Shown: positions 17,534-25,166 of the stretch, one piece after another
Layout of the letters: each line of letters opens with the position of its first letter
Position numbering within the stretch: position 1 is the first letter of the stretch
Assembly: GCA_036946625.1 (NCBI GenBank)
Contig: JAQIIU010000002.1
Span: forward strand, 1,759,501-1,823,500
Reading direction: 5' to 3'
From: Methylorubrum populi
Lineage (GTDB): Bacteria > Pseudomonadota > Alphaproteobacteria > Rhizobiales > Beijerinckiaceae
DNA length: 64,000 nt
Position numbers and translations under genes: made by a program
The notes under the pieces: model-generated
What the model was told of the DNA's origin: nothing
The model's database searches: none
What the model saw: the letters and a program-made list of their open reading frames with translations, nothing else

Positions 17534-17668
17534 GCATCGTCCCCGAAAGATGGCCACCCGCTTTCGGACGCGGACGACGCGATCCCGGACCGGTCGCGAC
17601 GCCCGGCTTCGGCGACACATCACGGGCGGGTTCCGCTGCGCGGCACCGTCCGATTCGATTCGAACGGT
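17534..17668. repeat. repeat F copy 4 followed by a partial G repeat
   Basis: 17534-17582 is an F-type palindrome (GCATCGTCCCCGAAAGATGG...CTTTCGGACGCGGACGA). 17590-17640 matches the reverse complement of part of the G element at 33796 (GCCCGGCTTCGG...CATCACGGG...GTTCCGCTGCGCGGC). This is a small repeat graveyard between the 44-residue gene and the phospholipase-like gene. Confidence 0.55.
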
Positions 17669-17681
17669 TCCCGCGCAAAAA

Positions 17682-18119
17682 TCAGGGCTGGCAGGCCAGG
17701 ACCCTGGCGCCGATGGCGACGAACTCCGCCGCCGTGCGCTGCTCGTCGCCGATCCGCGGCATGCGCGCCACGACCGTGGCCTCGTGGGCCAGACGGTCGT
17801 TGCAGGAGCAGGTCGGCAGCCCCTCGCCCGCCGGCGGCGAGCAGGCGTCGTGGTGCATGCAGGCCCGGTCGAGGGCATCGGTCGGGGGGAGGCCGGCGCC
17901 GCGGCTGCCCGGGCCGCAGTAATTGCCGTGGAACACCAGCGCGCCCTTCGGCAGGCCGATGCCGAGATCGGGCGTCGCCGGCATCTCGACGGCCGGCGGC
18001 TCGATGGCGGGAACGGCCACGGATTGCGCCGAGGACGGGAGTGGCGCGAGAGCGAGGTGAAAGGCCGAGAGGCCGACGACCAGAGGAAGGCGCCGGGTGG
18101 CGCAGGATAGAATGGCCAC
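17682..18119 (-). CDS. secreted phospholipase A2-like protein
   Basis: This 145-residue protein has a signal peptide (VVGLSAFHLALAPLPSSAQS). Its mature part carries the PLA2 hallmarks: HGNYCGPGSRG (Ca-loop-like, about residues 64-74), DALDRACMHHDACS with the His90-Asp91 catalytic pair, and TCSCNDRLA. These are the Ca-binding loop and HD motifs of the phospholipase A2 superfamily, which hydrolyses the sn-2 ester of phospholipids. The protein is short and the second half is not diagnostic, so activity is an inference. It has no operon partner and faces an outer-membrane protein gene 147 bp upstream. Confidence 0.65.
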   Translation of the reverse strand: MAILSCATRRLPLVVGLSAFHLALAPLPSSAQSVAVPAIEPPAVEMPATPDLGIGLPKGALVFHGNYCGPGSRGAGLPPTDALDRACMHHDACSPPAGEGLPTCSCNDRLAHEATVVARMPRIGDEQRTAAEFVAIGARVLACQP

Positions 18120-18266
18120 GGTTGGTAGTCTCCGTTCGAAACGCTCCCCTCACAGCACCCGGCGGGCCGGGATCGGCACCCGCATCGGAGAGGCTGAGCC
18201 GTTCAAACGATTTTTCCAGGCCGTCGTTCACTCTTTCACGCAAGAAACGAACCACCCGGCTCAGCT

Positions 18267-18998
18267 TCAGAACCTATAGTTCAACCCGCCGCGAACGACA
18301 CCGAAGCCTGATTCCGATCGGCCGGTGCCGTAATAGGCCGGTACCGTCGCATCGTAGACGGTGGTGCCGGTGCCGCTTTTGCCGAGATCGACGTAGAGAC
18401 CCTCGACCTTCACCGAGATATGGTCGGTCAGAGCGTATTCGACGCCCGCCCCGGCGGCGTAGCCGAGCCGGGTCGTGTCCGGCAGGGTGTAAGGATAGGC
18501 CGAGGCGTAGGGCGACTTGCTGCCGCCGCCGTAGGCGAAGCCGCCGGTGCCGTAGACGAGCCAGCGGTCGAAGGCGTAGCCGACCCGGCCGCGCACGGTG
18601 CCGAACCAGTCGAGGCTCGGAGTGACGCCGTAATAGGGCGTGGAGCCGATGGTGCCGTCGCCGCGGCGGCCGAAGCCGGTGCCCTGGAAGTCCGCCTCGG
18701 CGCCGAGCACCCAGCCGGAACCCGGCGTGAGCTGGTAGTTGTAGCCGATCTGGCCGCCGCCGACGAAGCCGCCCCGCCCGCCGCTCTCCGTGACGGTGCC
18801 GTAGGTGGCGTCCGTGTAGCTCGACGAGCCGCCGCGGAAACCGTAGCCGGCATTGGCGCCGACATAGAAGCCGGTCCAGGTGAAGACCGGCAGGACGGGC
18901 GGCGGCGGGGGTGCCGCCCGGCGCGGCAGGTCGGCGGCGCCGGCCCCGCTCGCGAGAAGGAGTCCGGTCAGGGCCGGCAGCATCGCGTGACGGATCAT
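18267..18998 (-). CDS. outer-membrane beta-barrel protein (Omp25/RopB type)
   Basis: This 243-residue protein has a signal peptide (ending GAGAADLP), a Pro-rich linker, then FTWTGFYVGANAGYGF, the classic first strand of alphaproteobacterial porin-like Omp25 family proteins. The body alternates Gly- and aromatic-rich strands (GGQIGYNYQLTPGSGWVLGAE). The C-terminal segment ends in VRGGLNYRF with the terminal Phe needed for BAM-dependent insertion. It is probably an eight-stranded barrel. The family is abundant in Methylobacterium. It is transcribed alone. Confidence 0.93.
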   Translation of the reverse strand: MIRHAMLPALTGLLLASGAGAADLPRRAAPPPPPVLPVFTWTGFYVGANAGYGFRGGSSSYTDATYGTVTESGGRGGFVGGGQIGYNYQLTPGSGWVLGAEADFQGTGFGRRGDGTIGSTPYYGVTPSLDWFGTVRGRVGYAFDRWLVYGTGGFAYGGGSKSPYASAYPYTLPDTTRLGYAAGAGVEYALTDHISVKVEGLYVDLGKSGTGTTVYDATVPAYYGTGRSESGFGVVRGGLNYRF

Positions 18999-19030
18999 GG
19001 TGTTTTCTCTTCTGCGAAGTTCGGGAAGGC

Positions 19031-19258
19031 TCAGAGGGCGAGCAGCAGCAGGCCGACGACCACGACCGCCAGGATCAGGCAGAGCGCGAAGTCGATGACG
19101 GTCTGGCCGCCGCAGGGCTCGGGCTCCGGTTCGGTCCGGGGGGAGCGCGGCCGGGCAAGGGCACCGGCACCGGCACGGGCGGCGGTCCCGGCGAACGGGT
19201 GGATCCGGCTCGCGGCGAGGCCGGTCGTCGGCAGGCCGGTGGAAAAGGCGGCCTTCAT
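19031..19258 (-). CDS. small C-terminal-anchored membrane protein
   Basis: This 75-residue protein has an Ala/Arg/Pro-rich N-terminus and one C-terminal helix (TVIDFALCLILAVVVVGLLLLAL), so it is a tail-anchored candidate. Its start ATG overlaps the stop of the upstream gene by 4 bp (ATGA), showing translational coupling. No family is recognised. Confidence 0.6.
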   Translation of the reverse strand: MKAAFSTGLPTTGLAASRIHPFAGTAARAGAGALARPRSPRTEPEPEPCGGQTVIDFALCLILAVVVVGLLLLAL

Positions 19259-19530
19259 CGGACCGCCTCCCGAAGGCTCGCGACCCGCGCGGTCTCCTTC
19301 CGCGCGGTGGCGATGCGGCTCGCCCGGGTTACCTCCGGACGCTCGAAGGCCGGGAGGAAGCCGGCCATGAGCGGCCGGACCGTCGGCAGGCCGGCGGCCG
19401 CGGCGAGGACGGCGGCGAGGGCGGCGCCGCGGACGAGCGGGCGGACCGAGGCGTCGAGCACCGGGCCCGGCCGGGGCGCGAACATGAGCGGCGCCTCAGC
19501 GGATACGAGAGTGGGTCTCAGTTCGATCAT
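19255..19530 (-). CDS. small membrane protein, unknown
   Basis: This 91-residue protein has one hydrophobic segment in the middle (VRGAALAAVLAAAAGLPTV, about residues 33-51) and a basic C-terminal part (ASRIATARKETARVASL). It overlaps the downstream 75-residue gene by 4 bp, so the pair form a two-gene unit. The upstream region is shared with the divergent DUF6502 gene and carries GTGGGA/TCCCAC inverted motifs. Function is unknown. Confidence 0.6.
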   Translation of the reverse strand: MIELRPTLVSAEAPLMFAPRPGPVLDASVRPLVRGAALAAVLAAAAGLPTVRPLMAGFLPAFERPEVTRASRIATARKETARVASLREAVR

Positions 19531-19560
19531 GATAGCGTCTCACCGTCCGCGGCCCTTGAA

Positions 19561-19664
19561 CGTGGGAAATATGACCACGAAAATCTACGTGTGTAAAAAT
19601 CCCACGTCAAACGGAAATCAGCGGATCAGGGTGCCGGACCGCACATTGTGGGATTGTCTCCCAC
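19561..19664. promoter_or_regulatory. inverted GTGGGA/TCCCAC motifs in a divergent promoter region
   Basis: A perfect GTGGGA-N5-TCCCAC palindrome lies at 19648-19664. A second pair, CGTGGGA at 19561 and TCCCACG at 19600, faces each other over 32 bp. The stretch is AT-richer than its surroundings and lies between the small membrane gene pair and DUF6502. It looks like a repeated operator, but the binding protein is unknown. Confidence 0.45.
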
Positions 19665-19687
19665 ATCATCGCCATTAAGCTCAGGCC

Positions 19688-20572
19688 ATGTCCGAGCCGA
19701 CCGAACCCGCTCCGTCCCCGGACGGCGCCGCCCTGCACGCGCCGGTGGCACGCCTGCTGCGGCCGCTCGTGCGCCTTCTGGTCCAGCGCGGCATCACCTT
19801 CCCGGCCCTGACGAACCTGCTGCGCGAGCTCTACGTGAACGTCGCCGAGTACGACTTCGCCCTGCCCGGCAAGGAGCAGACCGACAGCCGGGTCAGCCTG
19901 CTCACCGGCATCCACCGCAAGGAGGTGCGCCGCCTGCGCGGGGCCGGCGCGCCGGTGAGCCAAGTGCCCGCCATGGTCTCGCGCACGAGCCGGATCATCG
20001 CCCGCTGGGTCGCCGCGCCGGACTTCACCGATCGCCAGGGCCGGCCGCTGCCGCTGCCGCGCTCGGCCGAGGACGACGCCCCCTCCTTCGAGAGCCTCGT
20101 GGCGGGCGTGACCAAGGACGTGCGCCCCCGCGCCGTGCTCGACGAGTGGCTCGACCGGGGGCTCGCCGTGCTCGATCCCGAGGGCCGGGTGCGCCTGCTC
20201 GAGGCGGCCTACCTGCCCAAGGGCGGGGCGGAGCCGCAACTCTACTATTTCGGGCGCAACCTGCACGACCACATCGCGGCGGCGGCGGAGAACGTCGCCG
20301 GCCCCTCCCCCCGTTTCTTCGAGCGCGCGGTGCATTACGACGGGCTCTCCGACGTGCTCGCCGCGCGGTTGGAGGAACGAGCCCGGGAGATCGCGATGGG
20401 GGCCCTTCGGGAGGCCAATGCCGAGGCGCACGCGGCCTGCGAGGGCGACGCGGGCGGGCGCCACCGCTGGAACTTCGGCATCTACGTCTACCGCGCGGAG
20501 GTGCCCGCCCGCGGTCCCGCTTCGGAATCCACGGCCTCGTCCGCCTCGGACGAGGAGGGCCGCGCGTCTTGA
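19688..20572 (+). CDS. DUF6502 family protein
   Basis: This 294-residue cytoplasmic protein matches DUF6502: RLLRPLVRLLVQRGITFPALTNLLRELYVNVAEYDF (about residues 23-58), then SRVSLLTGIHRKEVRRL, a helix-turn-helix-like stretch, and RIIARWVAAPDFTDRQGRPLPL. The N-terminal part resembles a winged-helix DNA-binding region, so a regulatory role is plausible but unproven. Its TGA overlaps the TTG start of the DUF5666 gene, the usual partner of DUF6502. The promoter region carries GTGGGA/TCCCAC motifs. Confidence 0.85.
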   Translation: MSEPTEPAPSPDGAALHAPVARLLRPLVRLLVQRGITFPALTNLLRELYVNVAEYDFALPGKEQTDSRVSLLTGIHRKEVRRLRGAGAPVSQVPAMVSRTSRIIARWVAAPDFTDRQGRPLPLPRSAEDDAPSFESLVAGVTKDVRPRAVLDEWLDRGLAVLDPEGRVRLLEAAYLPKGGAEPQLYYFGRNLHDHIAAAAENVAGPSPRFFERAVHYDGLSDVLAARLEERAREIAMGALREANAEAHAACEGDAGGRHRWNFGIYVYRAEVPARGPASESTASSASDEEGRAS

Positions 20573-21891
20573 GCCGCCTCGTCCCGACCCGCCGCGGCCT
20601 GCTGGCGCTGCTCGCCGGCACCGCCCTGTGGCGGCCGCGGCCGGCCTGGCCGCAGGCGGAGGGCGATCCCGTCCAGGATCGCGGCATCGGCGGCACCGGT
20701 GCGCGTCCCTCGCAGGAGGAGACGCCCGGCGGCGACCGCGGCATCGGCGGCACCGGCGTGATCGGCACGATCCGCCGCTTCGGCTCGATCGTCGTCAACG
20801 ACCTGCGCATCACCTACCCGCCGGACGTGCGCGTGCGCATCGACGGCGCGCCCGCCCGCGTCGCCGACCTCAGGCTCGGCCACGTCGTGCGGGTGGCGGC
20901 GCGGGGGGGCGACGGCGGTCTCTCGACCCGCGCCATCGACGTGACGAGCGAGGTGGTCGGCCCCGTCGAGGCCGTGGCCCGGGGCCGCCTGACGGTGCTC
21001 GGCCAGACCGTGTCCACCGCGGGCCTGAAGACCCCGCAAACATTCGCGGTCGGCGAGCGCGTCGCGGTGAGCGGCCTGCGCCGGGGCGACGGCACCGTCG
21101 TCGCGAGCCTGATCGAACCCCGCCCGGACGGCGCCGCCCGCGTCGCCGGCCCGGTGCGGCGAGGCCGGGACGGCGCCCTGCGCATCGGCGGGCTGCGCCT
21201 GGAGGGCCTGGAGCCGGCCCTGGCCGGACCCTTGACCGGACGGCGCACCCTCGTGCAAGGCACGGTCGGCGCAGGCAGCCTGACCGTGACATCCGCCCGC
21301 GACGTCAGCCGGCCCTTCCCGGCCGGGCTCGGCCGCGCCTCCATCGAGGCCTACGTCGCGCAGAGCGGCGGCGCCCTGCGGCTCGGCTCCGGCCTCGCGG
21401 TCTCGGGCCGGATCGACCCCGCTTCGCTGCCCAGCGCGGGCCGGCCGGCGGTGATCGAGACCGGAATCGGCCCGGGCGGACGGATGAGCGTGGAAGCGGT
21501 GCGTGGCGAGGCACCGGGACGCGGCGGACAAGGCCCCGGCGAGCCGGGGACCGGTGGCCAGGGCGTCGGCGGTCGGGGCTTGGGTGGCCGCGGTCCCGGC
21601 AATCCCGGCTCCGGGCCGTCCGGACGTTCCGGCCCCGGGGGCGAGGCGCCGTTCGCGCGCCCCGGCGGACGCGATCCCGGCGGATTCGGGTCGGGCGGGA
21701 ATTCGATGCCCGGCGGCTACCCGATCGACACGCGACCCGGCACGGCGCCGGGCTCCGGCAGTGGACCCGGCGGCGCGTTCGGGGCGCCCTCGGGCGGCTT
21801 CGGCCGTCCCGGGGGCGGTGGGCCGGGCGGCTTCGGCGGCGGTGGTTCAGGCGGGTTCGGAGGCGGCGGGCCGGGGGGCAGGCCTCGCTAG
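20569..21891 (+). CDS. DUF5666 domain exported protein
   Basis: This protein of about 440 residues starts at TTG 20569, overlapping the DUF6502 stop by 4 nt (TTGA); the product then begins MSRLVPTRRGLLALLAG. That start has a twin-arginine-like Arg-Arg followed by a hydrophobic stretch (possible Tat signal). Two DRGIGGTG repeats follow, then several DUF5666 beta units (FGSIVVNDLRITYP, GPVEAVARGRLTVLG). The last 130 residues are Gly-rich and repetitive (GGFGGGGSGGFGGGG). DUF5666 proteins are thought to be envelope proteins. Translation is probably coupled to the upstream gene. Confidence 0.8.
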   Translation: MSRLVPTRRGLLALLAGTALWRPRPAWPQAEGDPVQDRGIGGTGARPSQEETPGGDRGIGGTGVIGTIRRFGSIVVNDLRITYPPDVRVRIDGAPARVADLRLGHVVRVAARGGDGGLSTRAIDVTSEVVGPVEAVARGRLTVLGQTVSTAGLKTPQTFAVGERVAVSGLRRGDGTVVASLIEPRPDGAARVAGPVRRGRDGALRIGGLRLEGLEPALAGPLTGRRTLVQGTVGAGSLTVTSARDVSRPFPAGLGRASIEAYVAQSGGALRLGSGLAVSGRIDPASLPSAGRPAVIETGIGPGGRMSVEAVRGEAPGRGGQGPGEPGTGGQGVGGRGLGGRGPGNPGSGPSGRSGPGGEAPFARPGGRDPGGFGSGGNSMPGGYPIDTRPGTAPGSGSGPGGAFGAPSGGFGRPGGGGPGGFGGGGSGGFGGGGPGGRPR

Positions 21892-21898
21892 AGGCCCG

Positions 21899-22591
21899 TC
21901 AGCGGCTGCGCAGGATCAGCCGGTCGCCCCGCACCTCGTAGGAGGGGAGCCGCTCCAGGAAGCTCTGGCCGAGCAGGTTGGTGGTGAGCACGCCCGGCCG
22001 GCTCACCATGGCGTCGACGTCGCGCTCGGTGATCGGCCCGATCGTGATCGAGTCGAGCCGGATCGGCGCGGTCAGCGCCGTGCCGTTGGCGGTGGAGACG
22101 TGCTGGGTGAACGCGCTCTCCGCCGGACGGAGCCCCAAGCGCTCGGCGTTCTCGGCGGTGAGCACCACGCTGCTCGCCCCCGTATCGAAGGCGAAGCGCT
22201 GCTCGGCGCGGCCGTTCACCTCCGCCAGCACGGCGAAGTCGCCGTCCGAGCGGCGGGTGATCGTCACCTCGCCGCCCGCGCCGACCACGGCGGTGCCGGG
22301 ATGCAGGGCCCCGACCAGGCCGGCTCCGACCCGCTGCACGTCGTCCCGGTAGGCGTAGCCGAGGACGAGCACCGCAGCGATGGCGAGCCAGATCAGGATC
22401 GAGCGCACCGTCTCGCCGGGCATGGCGAGCGCCTGCCGCCAGCGGCCGGCGGTGAGGAGCAGCAGCAGCGCACTCATCGAGACGAGGCCGGCGAACCGGT
22501 CCTGATCGAGCCCCATCACCGCGCCGCCGTCGTGGTTGGCCACGAGGACGACGAGGCCGACCCCGAGGATGGCGAGCCCGATCCACATCAT
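21899..22591 (-). CDS. retropepsin-like aspartic protease (TIGR02281, clan AA)
   Basis: This 230-residue protein has three N-terminal hydrophobic helices (GLAILGVGLVVLVAN, SMSALLLLLTAG, SILIWLAIAAVLVLGYAY), so it is membrane-anchored. The protease domain follows with the active-site motif FAFDTGASSVVLTAENAERLGL (about residues 133-154) and the flap-like LLGQSFLERL near the end. The start ATG at 22591 overlaps the DUF1289 stop (ATGA). The cleavage target is unknown. Start is fixed by that overlap; ATG at 22588 is one codon shorter. Confidence 0.85.
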   Translation of the reverse strand: MMWIGLAILGVGLVVLVANHDGGAVMGLDQDRFAGLVSMSALLLLLTAGRWRQALAMPGETVRSILIWLAIAAVLVLGYAYRDDVQRVGAGLVGALHPGTAVVGAGGEVTITRRSDGDFAVLAEVNGRAEQRFAFDTGASSVVLTAENAERLGLRPAESAFTQHVSTANGTALTAPIRLDSITIGPITERDVDAMVSRPGVLTTNLLGQSFLERLPSYEVRGDRLILRSR

Positions 22592-22797
22592 CGCGCGCCT
22601 CCCTCCCGCTGCGGATAGGCCCGCCGCAGCCGTCCGGGCAGGCCCGCCATGATCGCGAGCCGCTGCGGCTCGGAGAGCGAGCCCCACGACCCGATCTCGT
22701 CGCGGGTGCGGCCGCAGCCCTCGCACAGGCCGGTGGCAGCATCGAGCACGCAAACCTTGGTGCAGGGACTCGAAGGTTTTTTCACAATCACCGTCAT
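22588..22797 (-). CDS. DUF1289 family small zinc-binding-type protein
   Basis: This 69-residue protein carries the family's four-cysteine pattern SSPCTKVCVLDAATGLCEGCGRTRDEI (Cys12, 16, 25 and 28), which probably binds a metal. The family is widespread in Proteobacteria with no assigned function. Its TGA overlaps the ATG of the membrane aspartic protease, so the two are coupled. The length and position of the motif are normal. Confidence 0.85.
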   Translation of the reverse strand: MTVIVKKPSSPCTKVCVLDAATGLCEGCGRTRDEIGSWGSLSEPQRLAIMAGLPGRLRRAYPQREGGAR

Positions 22798-23054
22798 CGC
22801 CCCGCAGATGGGACGGAGCGGAGCCGTGAATCAAGGGTTTTGCCGCACGCCTCGTGCGACATCCGATCGACCCCTTCGGGATGGCGGATGTCGCCCTCGC
22901 TCGAACGCCGCCCGTCACGCCTCGGACGGGCTGCGCTTGAGCCAGCGGATGGGGTGGACGAGGATGCGCGTGCCCCCATCCCCCTCCCATCGCGTCGGCA
23001 GGCCCTGCGCTTCCGGGCCATCGCTTCAAGCGATTGCCCTGGGGCCGCGAAAAA

Positions 23055-23882
23055 CTACGCCGTCGCCGCGACCAGGGCCAGCAGCACCGCCACCTCGCCG
23101 ACCTGCTGGCAGGCGCCGACCACGTCGCCGGTCTGGCCGCCGATCTTCCATCGGGCCAGCGCGCTGAGGCCGAAGGCGGCGAGCGGCGCGAGGATCAGCG
23201 CGAGGACGAGGCCCAGCGGCGGCAGGCCGAGGGCTGCGGCCAGAGCGGCGAGGATCACGCAGAGCAGGCCGGCGATCCCGAGCGTGGCGCGTGTCGGCCG
23301 GCCGACCGCGGCGCCCGCGCCGCCGGGGCGGGCGGGGTCGAGGATCGCGATCGGGACCAGGGCCGCACTCCGCGACAGCGCGGCGGCGAGGAGCAGCGAC
23401 ACGGCGGCGAGCGAACCCGAGCGGTCGAGCAGGGTCGCGAGCATCGCCGCCCGCAGCACCAGCCCGAGGAACAGGGCGGTGCCGCCATAGGCGCCGATGC
23501 GGCTGTCGCGCATGATCTCCAGGCAGCGCTCGCGGCTGTGGCCGCCGCCGAACCCGTCGGCGACGTCGGCCAACCCGTCCTCGTGCATCGCGCCGGTGAT
23601 CAGCGCCAGGGCGACGAGCGCCAGCGCGGCGGCGACGAAGGGCCCGAGCCGGATCTCCCAGGCGAGCACCAGCACCAGGGCCGCGGGCAGCGCGATCAGC
23701 AGGCCCGCCAGCGGCAGCACCCGCGGCGCGGTGCGGAAATCCGGCGCGCCGTAGGGGGACGGTTCGTCGGGCAGCGGCGGGATCGGCAGGCGGGTGAAGA
23801 AGCGCAGGCAGGCGGCCAGATCGTAGATCAGCTCCGCACCGGGAAAGGGCGGCCCGAGATCGCTGCCGCTGCGCTCGATCAT
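23055..23882 (-). CDS. cobS: adenosylcobinamide-GDP ribazoletransferase
   Basis: This 275-residue inner-membrane enzyme joins adenosylcobinamide-GDP to alpha-ribazole, the last step of cobalamin assembly. The family signature MHEDGLADVADGFGGG is present near residues 95-110, followed by RDSRIGAYGGTALFLGL. Six or so membrane helices and the LARWKIGGQTGDVVGACQQ C-terminal motif complete it. It is divergent from cobT, the gene that makes the alpha-ribazole precursor, across 198 bp. I see no cobalamin riboswitch there. The 257-bp gap downstream (22798-23054) shows nothing. Confidence 0.95.
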   Translation of the reverse strand: MIERSGSDLGPPFPGAELIYDLAACLRFFTRLPIPPLPDEPSPYGAPDFRTAPRVLPLAGLLIALPAALVLVLAWEIRLGPFVAAALALVALALITGAMHEDGLADVADGFGGGHSRERCLEIMRDSRIGAYGGTALFLGLVLRAAMLATLLDRSGSLAAVSLLLAAALSRSAALVPIAILDPARPGGAGAAVGRPTRATLGIAGLLCVILAALAAALGLPPLGLVLALILAPLAAFGLSALARWKIGGQTGDVVGACQQVGEVAVLLALVAATA

Positions 23883-24080
23883 GGCCGCCCCCTTCGAAGG
23901 ATCGTCCCCGCCTGTACCGCGGGCCCGTCCGCTTCTATAGCGCCGGGAGCCGCCCGCCCGCTACGCGGCCCGACCGGCTATCCGGTCGCAAATCTCCGGC
24001 CGGAGGTTTTGGGCCGACCGAGCGACCGCCTTTCTCCGTTTTCGCGTTCCCCCTGCCCCCGACGCGCACGAGCCTGCTAG

Positions 24081-25118
24081 ATGACCGCCGCCCCGACCGC
24101 CGCCCCTTCGCCCTTCGCCGACATCCGCCGCCTGCTGACCGAGATGCCCGGCCCCGACGGGGATGCGGTCGCCGCGATCCGGGCGCGCGACGCGCAGTTG
24201 ACCAAGCCGCCAGGCGCGCTCGGGCGCCTCGAAGGGCTCGTGGAATGGCTCGGCGCGTGGCAGGGCAAGGCCAAGCCCAGCCTCGACCGGCCGATGGTCT
24301 GCGTCTTCGCCGGCAGCCACGGCGTGGTGGAGCGCGGGGTCTCGGCCTTCCCGGCGGCGGTCAACCGGCAGATGCTGGAGAATTTTTCGGCCGGGGGCGC
24401 GGCGATCAACCAGCTCTGCGCCGCCTACGGCCTCGGCTTCCGGGTGTTCGACCTCGCCGTCGACCTGCCCACCGGCGACATCTGCTCCGGCCCGGCGCTG
24501 GACGAGAAGGGGTGCGTCGCCACCATGGCCTTCGGCATGGAGGCGGTGGCGGCGGGCACCGACTGCCTCGCGGTCGGCGAGATGGGCATCGGCAACACCA
24601 CGGTCGCGGCGGCGATCTACGCCGCGCTCTACGGCGGCGCGGCGGAGCACTGGGTCGGGCGCGGCACCGGGCTCGACGCGGCGGGCCTCGCCCGCAAGGC
24701 CGAGGCCGTGCGGCTGGCCCTGCAAACCCATGCCGGGCATCTGGCCGACCCGCTCGCGGTGCTCGCCCGCCTCGGCGGCCGGGAGATCGCGGCGATGGCC
24801 GGCGCGATCCTCGCCGCCCGGCTCCAGCGGGTGCCGGTGGTGCTCGACGGCTACGTCGCCACCGCCGCGGCCGCCGTGCTGCACGCCCTCGATCCGTCCG
24901 CCCTCGACCACTGCATCGCCGGCCACCGTTCGGCGGAGGGCGCGCACGGGGAGGTGCTGGAGCGGCTCGGCCTCACGCCGCTTCTCGCCCTCGACATGCG
25001 GCTCGGCGAAGCCTCCGGTGCGGCGCTGGCCCTCGGCCTGCTGAAGGGGGCGCTCGCCTGCCACCGCGACATGGCGACGTTCGAGCAGGCGGGCGTGTCG
25101 GGCAAGAGCGAAGGCTGA
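24081..25118 (+). CDS. cobT: nicotinate-nucleotide--dimethylbenzimidazole phosphoribosyltransferase
   Basis: This 345-residue enzyme makes alpha-ribazole phosphate from nicotinate mononucleotide and dimethylbenzimidazole, the nucleotide-loop part of cobalamin. Family features: KPPGALGRLEGLVEWL at the N-terminus, VFAGSHGVVERGVSAFPAAV, EMGIGNTTVAAAIY and GAGHRSAEGAHGEVLE-type C-terminal segment (here IAGHRSAEGAHGEVLERLGL with the catalytic Glu). The length is normal. It is divergent from cobS, so the pair likely serve the same pathway. The next gene downstream, on the opposite strand, is unrelated. Confidence 0.95.
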   Translation: MTAAPTAAPSPFADIRRLLTEMPGPDGDAVAAIRARDAQLTKPPGALGRLEGLVEWLGAWQGKAKPSLDRPMVCVFAGSHGVVERGVSAFPAAVNRQMLENFSAGGAAINQLCAAYGLGFRVFDLAVDLPTGDICSGPALDEKGCVATMAFGMEAVAAGTDCLAVGEMGIGNTTVAAAIYAALYGGAAEHWVGRGTGLDAAGLARKAEAVRLALQTHAGHLADPLAVLARLGGREIAAMAGAILAARLQRVPVVLDGYVATAAAAVLHALDPSALDHCIAGHRSAEGAHGEVLERLGLTPLLALDMRLGEASGAALALGLLKGALACHRDMATFEQAGVSGKSEG

Positions 25119-25166
25119 TTCTCGAGCCCAGCCCGATGCCGCGCCAGCACGCGGCGTCGGGATCGA

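Noticed and set aside
23883..24080. A cobalamin riboswitch between cobS and cobT
   Set aside because: No B12-box-like GCCACTG or the long paired leader is seen in the 198 bp.
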